In this document: one piece after another, positions 1 through 6,110 of the stretch
How the letters are laid out: every line of letters starts with the position of its first letter
Position numbering within the stretch: the first letter of the stretch is position 1
Source: Thiocapsa sp. UBA6158
GTDB taxonomy: Bacteria > Pseudomonadota > Gammaproteobacteria > Chromatiales > Chromatiaceae
Direction of reading: 5' to 3'
NCBI RefSeq assembly: GCF_002423035.1
Contig: NZ_DIUM01000006.1
Span: 1 to 6,896 of the forward strand
Length of the DNA: 6,896 nucleotides
Made by a program: the position numbers and the translations under genes
Notes under the pieces: generated by a model
Told to the model about the DNA's origin: nothing
Database searches by the model: none
What the model saw: only the letters and a program-made list of their open reading frames with translations

Positions 1-128
1 ACACAAGTCGGACAGGCTCCTAGGGACAAGCGCCGGAGGGTGGGCGAGCGAGAGCGAAGTCCACCGAACCCCGCGCCGCCGCTGGTGGACTGCGCTGCGC
101 TTGTCCCTACCGTTGTGCTCTTCCGACT
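1..128. repeat. Nested palindromic (REP-like) intergenic repeat
   Basis: Several inverted-repeat pairs are nested around a common centre. TAGGGACAAGCGC at 21-33 pairs perfectly with 97-109 (13 bp), AGTCCACC at 58-65 pairs with 84-91 (8 bp), AGTCGGA at 6-12 pairs with 122-128 (7 bp), and CACAA at 2-6 pairs with TTGTG at 113-117. The left half also contains its own small palindrome (GGTGG at 39-43 with CCACC at 61-65). The arms use one vocabulary (GGACAAGCGC, GCGAAGTCCACC), as if two related units of about 27 bp sit in opposite orientation with an extra piece inserted in the left one. This resembles the REP-type repeats scattered between genes in many gammaproteobacteria. That these motifs recur in this genome is inference. 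No coding potential is evident here. Confidence 0.7.
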
Positions 129-180
129 CGGGAGACCGACGCGCCGCGCCAGAGGTTGAAATGATATATTTTTTAATATT

Positions 181-267
181 TTAAACCGCGCCGACTCCAG
201 CGGTCGTCAAGTCTTCCGGGGCCGATCCCATCCAAAAACATCGCATACCGCTCTGGGCGCGGTTTAA
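181..267. repeat. 87-bp segment bounded by perfect 12-bp inverted repeats
   Basis: TTAAACCGCGCC at 181-192 is matched exactly by its reverse complement at 256-267. A second block, AGCGGT at 199-204, pairs with ACCGCT at 247-252, giving a two-stage stem with an asymmetric internal loop and a 42-nt apical loop. The right arm contains the TAA stop codon of the minus-strand thioredoxin-fold gene (264-266). The left arm abuts an AT-rich tract (about 158-186) that is very unlike the rest of the window. Read on the minus strand the stem is followed by mixed A/T rather than a run of T, so it is not a textbook intrinsic terminator. It may be a 3' transcript-end structure or a small inverted-repeat element (MITE-like). 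Confidence 0.6.
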
Positions 268-1322
268 TCCATCAGATCGACCTCGATCCCCGACTTGGCG
301 AGGACCTCGCGGCGCGCTGCAAGATAGCGTTGGAAGCTCGGCTCCCACAGGTAGGCGCCTGTCGCGACATAATCCAAGGCGCCATGGATATGGAACGACT
401 TGAAATAACCCTCGGTGCGAAAGATCTCGCGCCCGGCGGCATCGAAGAACACCAGACTGGGTGTGTACTTGATGCCGAGCTCGGCGGCCCAATCGCGGAT
501 CGGGATCTCGCGGCCGTCGACCGTTTGGACGGGGTCGCGCGAATAGGTATCCAGGATTGCCCCGTCGAAGGCGCTCAGCGAGTAGGCGACCGGCTCGCGC
601 TTGAGGATGTCTTCGTGCAGCTCGTCGCAGTCCCGACAGGTGGGCTGCTCGAACATCACCACCAAAGGACGCATGGAGGCATCGCGATTCTCCGCAAGTC
701 GGAACGGGGTCGTCAGGAACCCGCCCTGCGCATGCAAGGTGCCCTTGGCCTCGGCCGAATCGAGTCCGCCGGCATAGTCGGCGAATGACTCGCCGACCTG
801 CTCGCGCCGCTCGGCGACATAGGCGAGTGCGGCCTTGAAGCGATGGGGCGGGAAGTAGCCGTTGATCCGCAGTACGACCTGCCCGGCCTCGTCGAGCAGG
901 AGCATCGTGGGTGTGAACTGGACCTTGAGATCTGCGCCGAGTTGTTTTTCAGTGGTGGACTGCCCTGACAAGCCGGTCACCTCCCGATCACCCCAGAGAT
1001 TGACGGCGACGACGTCGAAACTGCCCTGCATCAGACGGGCGATTGACTGATCGGCCAGGTTTTCCTGCAACAGCTTGGCGCAGTAGGGACAACCGTCCTG
1101 ATAAAAGTAGAGGAGCAGACGCTTGTCCTGCGCAGTGGCCTCGGCGACGTCCTCGCGGATATCCAAAAAAGACGCCTTGAACCAATCGGGTTGCTCATGA
1201 TAGCCGGGGTTCTGCATCCCGGGGGTCAGCTCGGCGGGTCCGTCGCTTGCGGCCGCGGCGAGCGTGCCGAGCAGCAGCAGACTCCAGGCCAGCCGATGCA
1301 TCCCGATCGAAGGCGTCTTCAT
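264..1322 (-). CDS. Exported protein with two thioredoxin-fold domains
   Basis: A 352-aa protein, probably a periplasmic thiol-disulfide protein. Residues 1 to about 25 form a signal peptide: a basic start (K2, R10), hydrophobic core LAWSLLLLGTLAAAA, and likely cleavage near A25. Domain 1 (about 50-172) has a CPYC redox motif (C78, C81) and the TP cis-proline site at P138. Domain 2 (about 205-322) has CRDC (C229, C232) and a matching TP site at P288. Both domains end in similar GYF...ALDYVA/ALAYVA segments, which suggests internal duplication. Homologues are usually named thioredoxin-related or SoxW-like; the exact partner cannot be read from sequence. ATG at 1322 is chosen because AGGAG lies 9 nt upstream and it places the signal peptide at the N-terminus; an in-frame extension to 1520 would bury the signal. 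ATG at 1301 (M8) is a possible alternative. It lies 127 nt after aceK, same strand. The stop codon lies inside an inverted-repeat arm. Confidence 0.85.
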   Translation of the reverse strand: MKTPSIGMHRLAWSLLLLGTLAAAASDGPAELTPGMQNPGYHEQPDWFKASFLDIREDVAEATAQDKRLLLYFYQDGCPYCAKLLQENLADQSIARLMQGSFDVVAVNLWGDREVTGLSGQSTTEKQLGADLKVQFTPTMLLLDEAGQVVLRINGYFPPHRFKAALAYVAERREQVGESFADYAGGLDSAEAKGTLHAQGGFLTTPFRLAENRDASMRPLVVMFEQPTCRDCDELHEDILKREPVAYSLSAFDGAILDTYSRDPVQTVDGREIPIRDWAAELGIKYTPSLVFFDAAGREIFRTEGYFKSFHIHGALDYVATGAYLWEPSFQRYLAARREVLAKSGIEVDLMD

Positions 1323-1331
1323 CGCTCCAGT

Positions 1332-1336
1332 CTCCT
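1332..1336 (-). promoter_or_regulatory. Ribosome binding site of the thioredoxin-fold gene
   Basis: AGGAG on the minus strand, 9 nt before the ATG at 1322. It supports this start over the longer in-frame reading that begins at 1520 inside aceK and would hide the signal peptide. Confidence 0.7.
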
Positions 1337-1449
1337 CTGCGGTGCAACGGGGCTGCCGAGTGCCGATGGGCACAAGGATTCCCCTTGTTGTGATGCGGCT
1401 CGAGCGCCGAGGCGCCTGTGCTTGAGGCCGCCGGCGATTGCCGAGGTTC

Positions 1450-3216
1450 CTACGCGTCGCGATCGGGCGTGACCCGTTCGGGGCAAGCGAAACGCCGCTC
1501 TTCGGGGTAGGGAAAGACATCCTCGAGATGACCCGCCCGGATGTGCTCTTGGCGCGCCTGCCACCAGGCCGGGTCGAACAACTCGCTGTGCAGCTCGCGG
1601 AAGACCTTGCGGATCCGCGGGTCGGTCAGCAGGAAGGTCTCGAACTCCTCCGGGAAGACGTCGTTTGGACCCGCGCTGTACCAGACCTCTTCGGCCATCT
1701 CCATCTCGGGGTAGGGTGCGGGTGGAATCTCACGGAAACGACACTCGGTCAGATAGCAGAGCTCGTCGTAGTCGTAGAAGACAACGCGGCCCTGACGCGT
1801 GACGCCGAAGTTTTTGAAGAGAAAATCGCCGGGGAAGATGTTGGCCGCGGCGAGTTGCTTGATGGCATCGCCGTATTCGCCGATCGCGTGGCGAATGTCC
1901 TCCTCGTCGGCGGTGTGCAGATAAAGATTCAGCGGCGACATGCGTCGCTCGATATAGAGATGCTTGATGATGAGCTGATCGCCGTCGGATTCGAGACTCT
2001 TCGCGCAGTCGCTCTCCAGCATCTCGATGAGGGCGGCCGAGAAGCGGTGACGCGGAAAGGCGACGTGCGAATATTCCCAAGAGTCGGCCATCCGTCCGAC
2101 TCGATCATGCAGTTTGACCAGCTGGTATTTCTCTTTGACGGTCTCGCGGGTCATCTCCTTCGGCGGCGGGAAACGGTCCTTGATGACCTTGAAGACGAAG
2201 GGAAACGAGGGGAGCGTGAAGACGCACATCACCATCCCGCGGATGCCGGGCGCGATGACGAAATCATCGGCCGAGTACCTCAGATGTTTGAGGAAGTCGC
2301 GATAGAACTCCGCCTTGCCGAACTTCTGCAGACCGATGGCGGTGTAGAGCTCGGCCTTGCCCTTGTGCGGCATCAGGGGGCGCAGGAAATCGACGACCGC
2401 CGCCGGCACCTCGGTGTCGACCATAAAGTAGGCGCGCGAGAAGCTGAAGACATCCGAGATCTCGTCCCCGCCCGAGAGCAGGGTGTCGACATAGAGTCCG
2501 CCGGGCGCACCCTCGTCTCCCTCGTCGTTGAGGATCGGGATCGCGAACGGGATCTGGTCCGCCCCGTTGATGGCCTTGCCGATGATATAAGCGGCTTTGT
2601 TGCGGTAGAAGGGTTCGGAGAGGACGGCAAGTTGGAAGTTCTGATGCAGTGCGCGTCGGCGCGGGAAGCGGTCGCGCACGGCACGCATCAGACAGCGGAT
2701 GTCGTGCCGGCGATTTCGGAAAGGGCGCTGAAAACCCATGTCGCCGAGGATGCGGGCGATCACCCGCGCGAAGCCGTCGCGTGCCGGGTAGTAGGGGCGA
2801 AAGATCGGGATCTCGGCCTCGAGGTGCTCGGTCGAGATCATCGGCCAGACGAAGATGTAGCTGTTGTTGTAATAACGCCGATCGAAGAGCCGGCAGAACA
2901 CCGAATTGTAATAGGTCTCGGCGAGCTCGGGCTGGTGGTGCAGCGGCAGGAGGCGCATGTATTCGATCTTCACGCGGCGCCACAGGATGTCGGTCGGGTC
3001 GCGCAGATGAAACTCGCGGCGCAGCAGGGCGACCGTCTCGCCGACCCGCTCGTCGTAGTAGCTGATTCGCTCGCGTGCCGCCGCCTGAACCGCCGGCCAA
3101 TCCGCCGCCTCGAAACGGTCCCGCGCCTTTCCGGTGATCTCGCGGAACAGCCTGTAGTGACGCCCGAATCCGTCGAGGATCGCCTCGGCAATCTGTTTCG
3201 CCTCGGTCCATGCCAT
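1450..3216 (-). CDS. aceK: Isocitrate dehydrogenase kinase/phosphatase
   Basis: A bifunctional cytoplasmic enzyme that phosphorylates isocitrate dehydrogenase, inactivating it and sending isocitrate to the glyoxylate shunt, and dephosphorylates it again. It has 588 aa against 578 in E. coli, so full length. Residues 1 to about 315 match the helical regulatory region; about 316-580 form the kinase-like domain. Visible motifs are the nucleotide loop APGIRGMV (322-329), the lysine in VFKVIK (K343, equivalent to E. coli K336), DRVGRMAD ending at D378 (equivalent to D371, needed for phosphatase activity), the catalytic loop FPGDFLFKN with D464 and N469 (equivalent to D457 and N462), and metal-binding YDYDE (D482, D484). 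All are intact, so both activities are expected. E. coli numbering is from memory. ATG at 3216 has GAGG 7 nt upstream. It lies 53 nt after rraA and is not adjacent to aceA, unlike enteric aceBAK. The C-terminal tail beyond PYPEERRF is slightly extended. Confidence 0.97.
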   Translation of the reverse strand: MAWTEAKQIAEAILDGFGRHYRLFREITGKARDRFEAADWPAVQAAARERISYYDERVGETVALLRREFHLRDPTDILWRRVKIEYMRLLPLHHQPELAETYYNSVFCRLFDRRYYNNSYIFVWPMISTEHLEAEIPIFRPYYPARDGFARVIARILGDMGFQRPFRNRRHDIRCLMRAVRDRFPRRRALHQNFQLAVLSEPFYRNKAAYIIGKAINGADQIPFAIPILNDEGDEGAPGGLYVDTLLSGGDEISDVFSFSRAYFMVDTEVPAAVVDFLRPLMPHKGKAELYTAIGLQKFGKAEFYRDFLKHLRYSADDFVIAPGIRGMVMCVFTLPSFPFVFKVIKDRFPPPKEMTRETVKEKYQLVKLHDRVGRMADSWEYSHVAFPRHRFSAALIEMLESDCAKSLESDGDQLIIKHLYIERRMSPLNLYLHTADEEDIRHAIGEYGDAIKQLAAANIFPGDFLFKNFGVTRQGRVVFYDYDELCYLTECRFREIPPAPYPEMEMAEEVWYSAGPNDVFPEEFETFLLTDPRIRKVFRELHSELFDPAWWQARQEHIRAGHLEDVFPYPEERRFACPERVTPDRDA

Positions 3217-3269
3217 GGTCTTACCTCGTTGCCCCCATCCGGATCGATCGCAGCCGCGCGTGGTTCCGA

Positions 3270-3788
3270 CTAATCAAGATTCAGCGGCTCGTCGGCCACC
3301 AGGATGCCGTCTTCGTCGCAGTAGACCTGATCACCCGGGACGAAGCGCACGCCGGCGAAGGTAAGCGGGATGTCCCGTTGTCCTTCGCCGCGCCTGAGGC
3401 TCTTGCGTGGATGTGTCCCCAATGCCTTGACGCCCAACCGCATGGCGGCGATGTCGCGACTGTCGCGGATGCATCCGTAGAGGATGACCCCGGCCCAGCC
3501 ATGCTCCACCGCGCTTGCGGCGATGAGGTCTCCGAGCATCGCACAGCGCATGGAGCCCCCGGCATCGACCACGAGGACGCGGCCGTGTCCGGGTTCGGCC
3601 AAGGCCGACTTCACCTGAGTGTTGTCTTCGAAGCACTTGACTGTCACGACCGGCCCGCAGAAGCGGACCTGGCCGCCGAAATCACGAAAGATCGGATCGC
3701 AGATGCGGACATGCGTGTCGTATCGATCGGAGAGGTCGGCCGTCTTGAAGTCGAGGTCGTGCGGCGCGGATGGGAGCTCTGTGGGCAT
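3270..3788 (-). CDS. rraA: RraA-family protein (RNase E regulator / HMG aldolase-like)
   Basis: A 172-aa RraA-fold protein; E. coli RraA has 161. Matching blocks are FKTADLSDRY near the N-terminus, FGGQVRFCGP (37-46), TVKCFEDN (49-56), GRVLVVDAGGSMR (69-81), GVILYGCIRD (100-109) and the C-terminal DGILVADEPL. RraA of E. coli binds RNase E and inhibits it. Related RraA-like proteins are divalent-metal aldolases for 4-hydroxy-4-methyl-2-oxoglutarate, with oxaloacetate decarboxylase activity, and need a D-X20-R-D motif. Here that motif is intact (D87, then R108-D109), whereas E. coli RraA lacks it, so enzymatic activity is possible. ATG at 3788 is the only ATG just ahead of the conserved start of the family; the site before it (CCGCGACCGCAC) is a poor Shine-Dalgarno. 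In-frame sequence up to 3902 is unlike the family. First gene of the probable rraA-aceK-thioredoxin unit. Confidence 0.92.
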   Translation of the reverse strand: MPTELPSAPHDLDFKTADLSDRYDTHVRICDPIFRDFGGQVRFCGPVVTVKCFEDNTQVKSALAEPGHGRVLVVDAGGSMRCAMLGDLIAASAVEHGWAGVILYGCIRDSRDIAAMRLGVKALGTHPRKSLRRGEGQRDIPLTFAGVRFVPGDQVYCDEDGILVADEPLNLD

Positions 3789-4027
3789 GTGCGGTCGCGG
3801 TCGGGTCTGTCGGGAGAGTGCCGAGTATATACCGAGCACACGCGATTTTTCGCCGGATTCGACGCCCGGTAAACCTGAGCTGTCTAGTCTGAGATTTGTC
3901 AATGCATCGCACCGCGGCGATGCCTAGACTGCACGTCAACCTCATTCCCCGAGCAGAGGTCGGATGACTCGGTCGCGAAGACCGAAGCGCTCGGCGACAC
4001 TGCTCGACGCACCATCGGAGCCAAACC
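3789..4027. promoter_or_regulatory. Divergent intergenic region between rraA and the membrane cassette
   Basis: These 239 nt should carry promoters for both directions. On the minus strand, TATACT (plus-strand 3824-3829), inside the palindrome GTATATAC (3825-3832), is a reasonable -10 for rraA but has no good -35. A TTGACA on the minus strand (plus-strand 3897-3902) has no -10 at correct spacing. A perfect 7-bp inverted repeat, GCATCGC at 3904-3910 with GCGATGC at 3917-3923, is flanked by GTCTAG (3882-3887) and CTAGAC (3924-3929) and could be an operator. A short hairpin, TCGGTC-GCGAA-GACCGA (3969-3985), lies about 43 nt before the small membrane gene. None of these assignments is firm. Confidence 0.35.
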
Positions 4028-4168
4028 ATGACCCAGCAGACCCGAACCGTGACGCGCTCGACACGCACCGCAGCGGCAGCCACGCCTTACTGGTTGTGGG
4101 CACCGGTGCTCGCGACGACGACCATGCTCGCCGTTCTCTTGTTCATGCCCATGCCGTCGGTTCTTTGA
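4028..4168 (+). CDS. Small single-helix membrane protein, unknown function (46 aa)
   Basis: A reading frame of 46 aa with ATG at 4028, stop TGA at 4166-4168, and GGAG at 4017-4020 spaced 7 nt from the ATG, the best Shine-Dalgarno of the plus-strand group. Residues 1-18 are polar and basic (MTQQTRTVTRSTRTAAAA), rich in Thr and with four Arg. Residues about 20-41 (PYWLWAPVLATTTMLAVLLF plus MP) form one hydrophobic segment opened by a Y-W-L-W aromatic belt, and the end is short (MPMPSVL). Positive residues before the helix predict N-in, C-out topology. Its stop is 20 nt before the first-choice ATG of the channel gene, so the two are probably translated together. I recognise no family. It could be an accessory subunit of the channel, an independent small membrane protein, or a leader peptide. 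That it is a real gene is inference from the ribosome binding site, composition and position. Confidence 0.6.
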   Translation: MTQQTRTVTRSTRTAAAATPYWLWAPVLATTTMLAVLLFMPMPSVL

Positions 4169-4179
4169 GCGACAATGTC

Positions 4180-4184
4180 GGGAG
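4180..4184 (+). promoter_or_regulatory. Ribosome binding site of the SLAC1/TDT channel gene
   Basis: GGGAG lies 4 nt before ATG 4189 and only 1 nt before the adjacent ATG 4186, which favours 4189. An alternative is TTG at 4165, in frame, whose TTGA overlaps the TGA of the upstream 46-aa gene and would add eight residues. All options place the channel start within 20 nt of the small gene's stop. Confidence 0.5.
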
Positions 4185-4188
4185 CATG

Positions 4189-5160
4189 ATGGACACTCCA
4201 GATCAGCAACCCGGTCGGTTGGAGCACTTTCCAATTTCCTTCTTCGCGATGGTGATGGGCCTGTCGGGCCTCACCATCGGCTGGGAGAAGGCTCAGACGG
4301 TCCTCGATCTCGACTTGGGTATTACCCCCTGGTTGATCGGCGTGACGAGCACGCTCTTCATTATCTTGATGCTGCTCTATGCGGCGAAGCTCGCCCTGTA
4401 TCGGCACGCCGTGATCCAGGAGCTGCGCCATCCGGTCAAGCTCAATTTTTTTCCGACCATCTCGATCAGTTTGCTCCTGCTGTCCATCGCCTTTTTGCCG
4501 GTCATGAATGACGTGAGTCGGGCGCTCTGGATGGCGGGCACGGCGCTTCATTTGATCTTTACACTCTATGTCGTGAATGTCTGGATCCATCACGAGCACT
4601 TTCAGGTGCATCATATGAATCCGGCCTGGTTCATCCCGGCGGTCGGCAACGTTTTGGTGCCCGTGGCGGGAGTGCCTTTAGGTTATCAGGATATTTCCTG
4701 GTTCTTCTTCAGTACCGGAATGCTCTTCTGGCTGATCCTGATGACGATCATCTTCTACCGGGTGCTGTTTCATCACCCGATCGAAGAGCGTTTGATGCCG
4801 ACGCTCTTCATCCTGATCGCACCGCCTGCTGTCGGGTTCATTGCCTATTCACGGCTTGTCGGGGAGCTCGATGCCTTCGCGCGCCTGCTCTATTTCATCG
4901 GTCTCTTCTTGACCTTGCTGTTGTTCACGCAGGCAAATCGATTTCTGAAACTCGGGTTTTTTCTGTCCTGGTGGGCCTACTCCTTTCCGCTGGCGGCGAT
5001 CGGCATCGCGAGTCTGCTGATGTTCGAGCGCACCGGGCAGGATCTCTACCGCTATCTCGGGCTCGGTCTCTTGACCCTGCTGACCGGAATCGTCGCCTTG
5101 TTGTTGGCACGCACCGCCATTGCGGTGCGGCGCAACGGGATCTGCGTTCCCGGTCACTGA
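4189..5160 (+). CDS. SLAC1/TehA (TDT) family anion channel or transporter
   Basis: A 323-aa inner-membrane protein, close to the usual bacterial TehA length of about 330. The N-terminal HFPISFFAMVMGLSGLTIGW (13-32) is the family's characteristic first helix, starting F-P with glycine-rich turns. About ten hydrophobic segments follow: 15-34, 47-70, 86-104, 112-131, 146-162, 169-193, 204-221, 229-247, 256-279 and 288-311, which is the family number. Conserved-looking features include NPAWFIPAVGN (144-154) and APPAVGFIAY (211-220). The family includes plant SLAC1 guard-cell anion channels, Haemophilus TehA, and yeast Mae1 (malate) and Ssu1 (sulfite). The substrate is not readable here; C4-dicarboxylates would fit the glyoxylate-shunt neighbours, but that is speculation. 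It follows the 46-aa gene closely and precedes the OmpA-like gene by 128 nt. In-frame sequence upstream to 3964 is shadow: it overlaps the small gene and is polar and unlike the family. Confidence 0.9.
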   Translation: MDTPDQQPGRLEHFPISFFAMVMGLSGLTIGWEKAQTVLDLDLGITPWLIGVTSTLFIILMLLYAAKLALYRHAVIQELRHPVKLNFFPTISISLLLLSIAFLPVMNDVSRALWMAGTALHLIFTLYVVNVWIHHEHFQVHHMNPAWFIPAVGNVLVPVAGVPLGYQDISWFFFSTGMLFWLILMTIIFYRVLFHHPIEERLMPTLFILIAPPAVGFIAYSRLVGELDAFARLLYFIGLFLTLLLFTQANRFLKLGFFLSWWAYSFPLAAIGIASLLMFERTGQDLYRYLGLGLLTLLTGIVALLLARTAIAVRRNGICVPGH

Positions 5161-5288
5161 CGCCAGGGGCAGACACGGGACGACGGGTTTGCGAAACCGC
5201 TGCCGCGATGTCCCGATCATTTCCGAGCCGGCCGACCCCGTCGTCGGTCGCCGAGCCTCCGAACCGAGTCCGTCCTCGAGGAACCATC

Positions 5289-6110
5289 ATGTCCGACGTC
5301 GCCTCCGCGGTGAAAGCGAATCCGATCTATGCCTTGGTTTTTCTGATCCTCTCGTTCGCCGCAGGGATCCTGTTGGCCTATTTCCGCGGGCCGCAGACAC
5401 CGGTGACCGAGCCGCTGGCGACCGAGACCGTTGCGGCCCTGGAGGTCGCGGAGTCAGACGCGCCGATCTCGGTGCCCGTCGAGGCAGAGGCTCAACCCGA
5501 TCCGGGTGTGCTGAAGGCGCGTCTGACCGATGCCGAAGCGAAGATCCGGCGTCTCGAGCAGGAGCTGGTCGCAGTGGCGGAGAAGCAGGCGGCGTTCGCG
5601 CTCGTCGTTTCGGAGCAGCGCGAACGTCCGGCCGGGATGCTCGCCGAGACCAACGCACCGGCCGCGCCCGAAAGTGACGCGGCCGCCGTGAACGCAGCAT
5701 CCGCCACGGACCGGTTGGAGGATGACCTTGCGCGTCTCGGCGCGCGTCCGACCAAGCGCGGCCACTTGGTGACGCTGACCGAATCGGAGCTGCGCTTCCC
5801 GGTGGGTGCGGGCACGCTCGACTCGGCGCGCTCCGAAGGGCTGCAGGCCATCGCGGAGGTCCTCGGGCGGCATGAACGCCTGACGGCGCGTATCGAGGGC
5901 CACACGGATCGCTCCGGCAGCGCAAGCAAGAACCTCGCGCTTTCGCAGGAACGCGCCCGCTCGGTCAAGGATGCCTTGGCTGCGTTGGGTGTCGATGCCG
6001 CACGCATCGAGATCGTCGGGATGGGGGAGACGCGTCCCCTCGACGATGGCGATACCGCTCAAGCGCGTCAGCGCAATCGTCGTGTCGAGGTCTATCTGAT
6101 CGAGCCTTGA
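5289..6110 (+). CDS. Membrane-anchored OmpA-like peptidoglycan-binding protein
   Basis: A 273-aa envelope protein. Residues 14-32 (YALVFLILSFAAGILLAYF) form one uncleaved-looking transmembrane helix. A Pro/Glu/Ala-rich linker (about 33-73) follows, then a likely coiled coil (about 74-112, with LKARL, AKIRRLEQELVAV), a second Ala-rich linker (113-140), and a C-terminal OmpA domain (about 155-270). The domain shows IEGHTDRSG (202-210), NLALSQERARSVKDAL (215-230), GVDAARIEIVGMGETRP (234-250) and QRNRRVEVYL (261-270). D207 and R222 have the 15-residue spacing of the diaminopimelate-binding Asp/Arg pair of OmpA domains (D271/R286 in Acinetobacter OmpA). It should sit in the inner membrane and reach the cell wall, a MotB-like layout without MotB's motor residues. 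ATG 5289 has GAGGAA 5 nt upstream; the in-frame ATG at 5208 has no such site. It may share a transcript with the channel gene. Partner unknown. Confidence 0.9.
   Translation: MSDVASAVKANPIYALVFLILSFAAGILLAYFRGPQTPVTEPLATETVAALEVAESDAPISVPVEAEAQPDPGVLKARLTDAEAKIRRLEQELVAVAEKQAAFALVVSEQRERPAGMLAETNAPAAPESDAAAVNAASATDRLEDDLARLGARPTKRGHLVTLTESELRFPVGAGTLDSARSEGLQAIAEVLGRHERLTARIEGHTDRSGSASKNLALSQERARSVKDALAALGVDAARIEIVGMGETRPLDDGDTAQARQRNRRVEVYLIEP

Noticed and set aside
1..267. CRISPR array or transposon end
   Set aside because: The repeats are inverted and nested, not evenly spaced direct repeats with spacers, and no transposase or target-site duplication could be recognised.
1372..1415. Hairpins between aceK and the thioredoxin-fold gene (ACAAGG-ATTCC-CCTTGT and GCGCC-GA-GGCGC)
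   Set aside because: Short stems without a following T-run on the minus strand; not a convincing terminator, so read-through is possible.
2264..3211. A 315-codon minus-strand frame inside aceK
   Set aside because: An alternate-frame shadow of aceK, rich in Arg/Ala/Pro, with no recognisable family.
1438..3273. A 611-codon open frame on the plus strand, opposite aceK
   Set aside because: It mirrors aceK almost exactly; in high-GC genes the complementary frame often lacks stops. Its product is a low-complexity mix of D/E/R/V/A without any domain, while aceK is intact and conserved throughout.
3897..3902. Minus-strand TTGACA as a -35 box for rraA
   Set aside because: No -10-like hexamer at 16-18 bp; the nearest TAGACA is only 10 bp away.
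3964..4188. N-terminal extension of the channel gene
   Set aside because: The added 75 residues are polar, unlike the SLAC1/TDT family, lack a good ribosome site, and overlap the better-supported 46-aa reading frame in another phase.
4971..5288. N-terminal extension of the OmpA-like gene into the channel gene
   Set aside because: It overlaps the conserved end of the channel in another frame and would put arginine-rich sequence before the membrane anchor; GAGGAA fixes the start at 5289.
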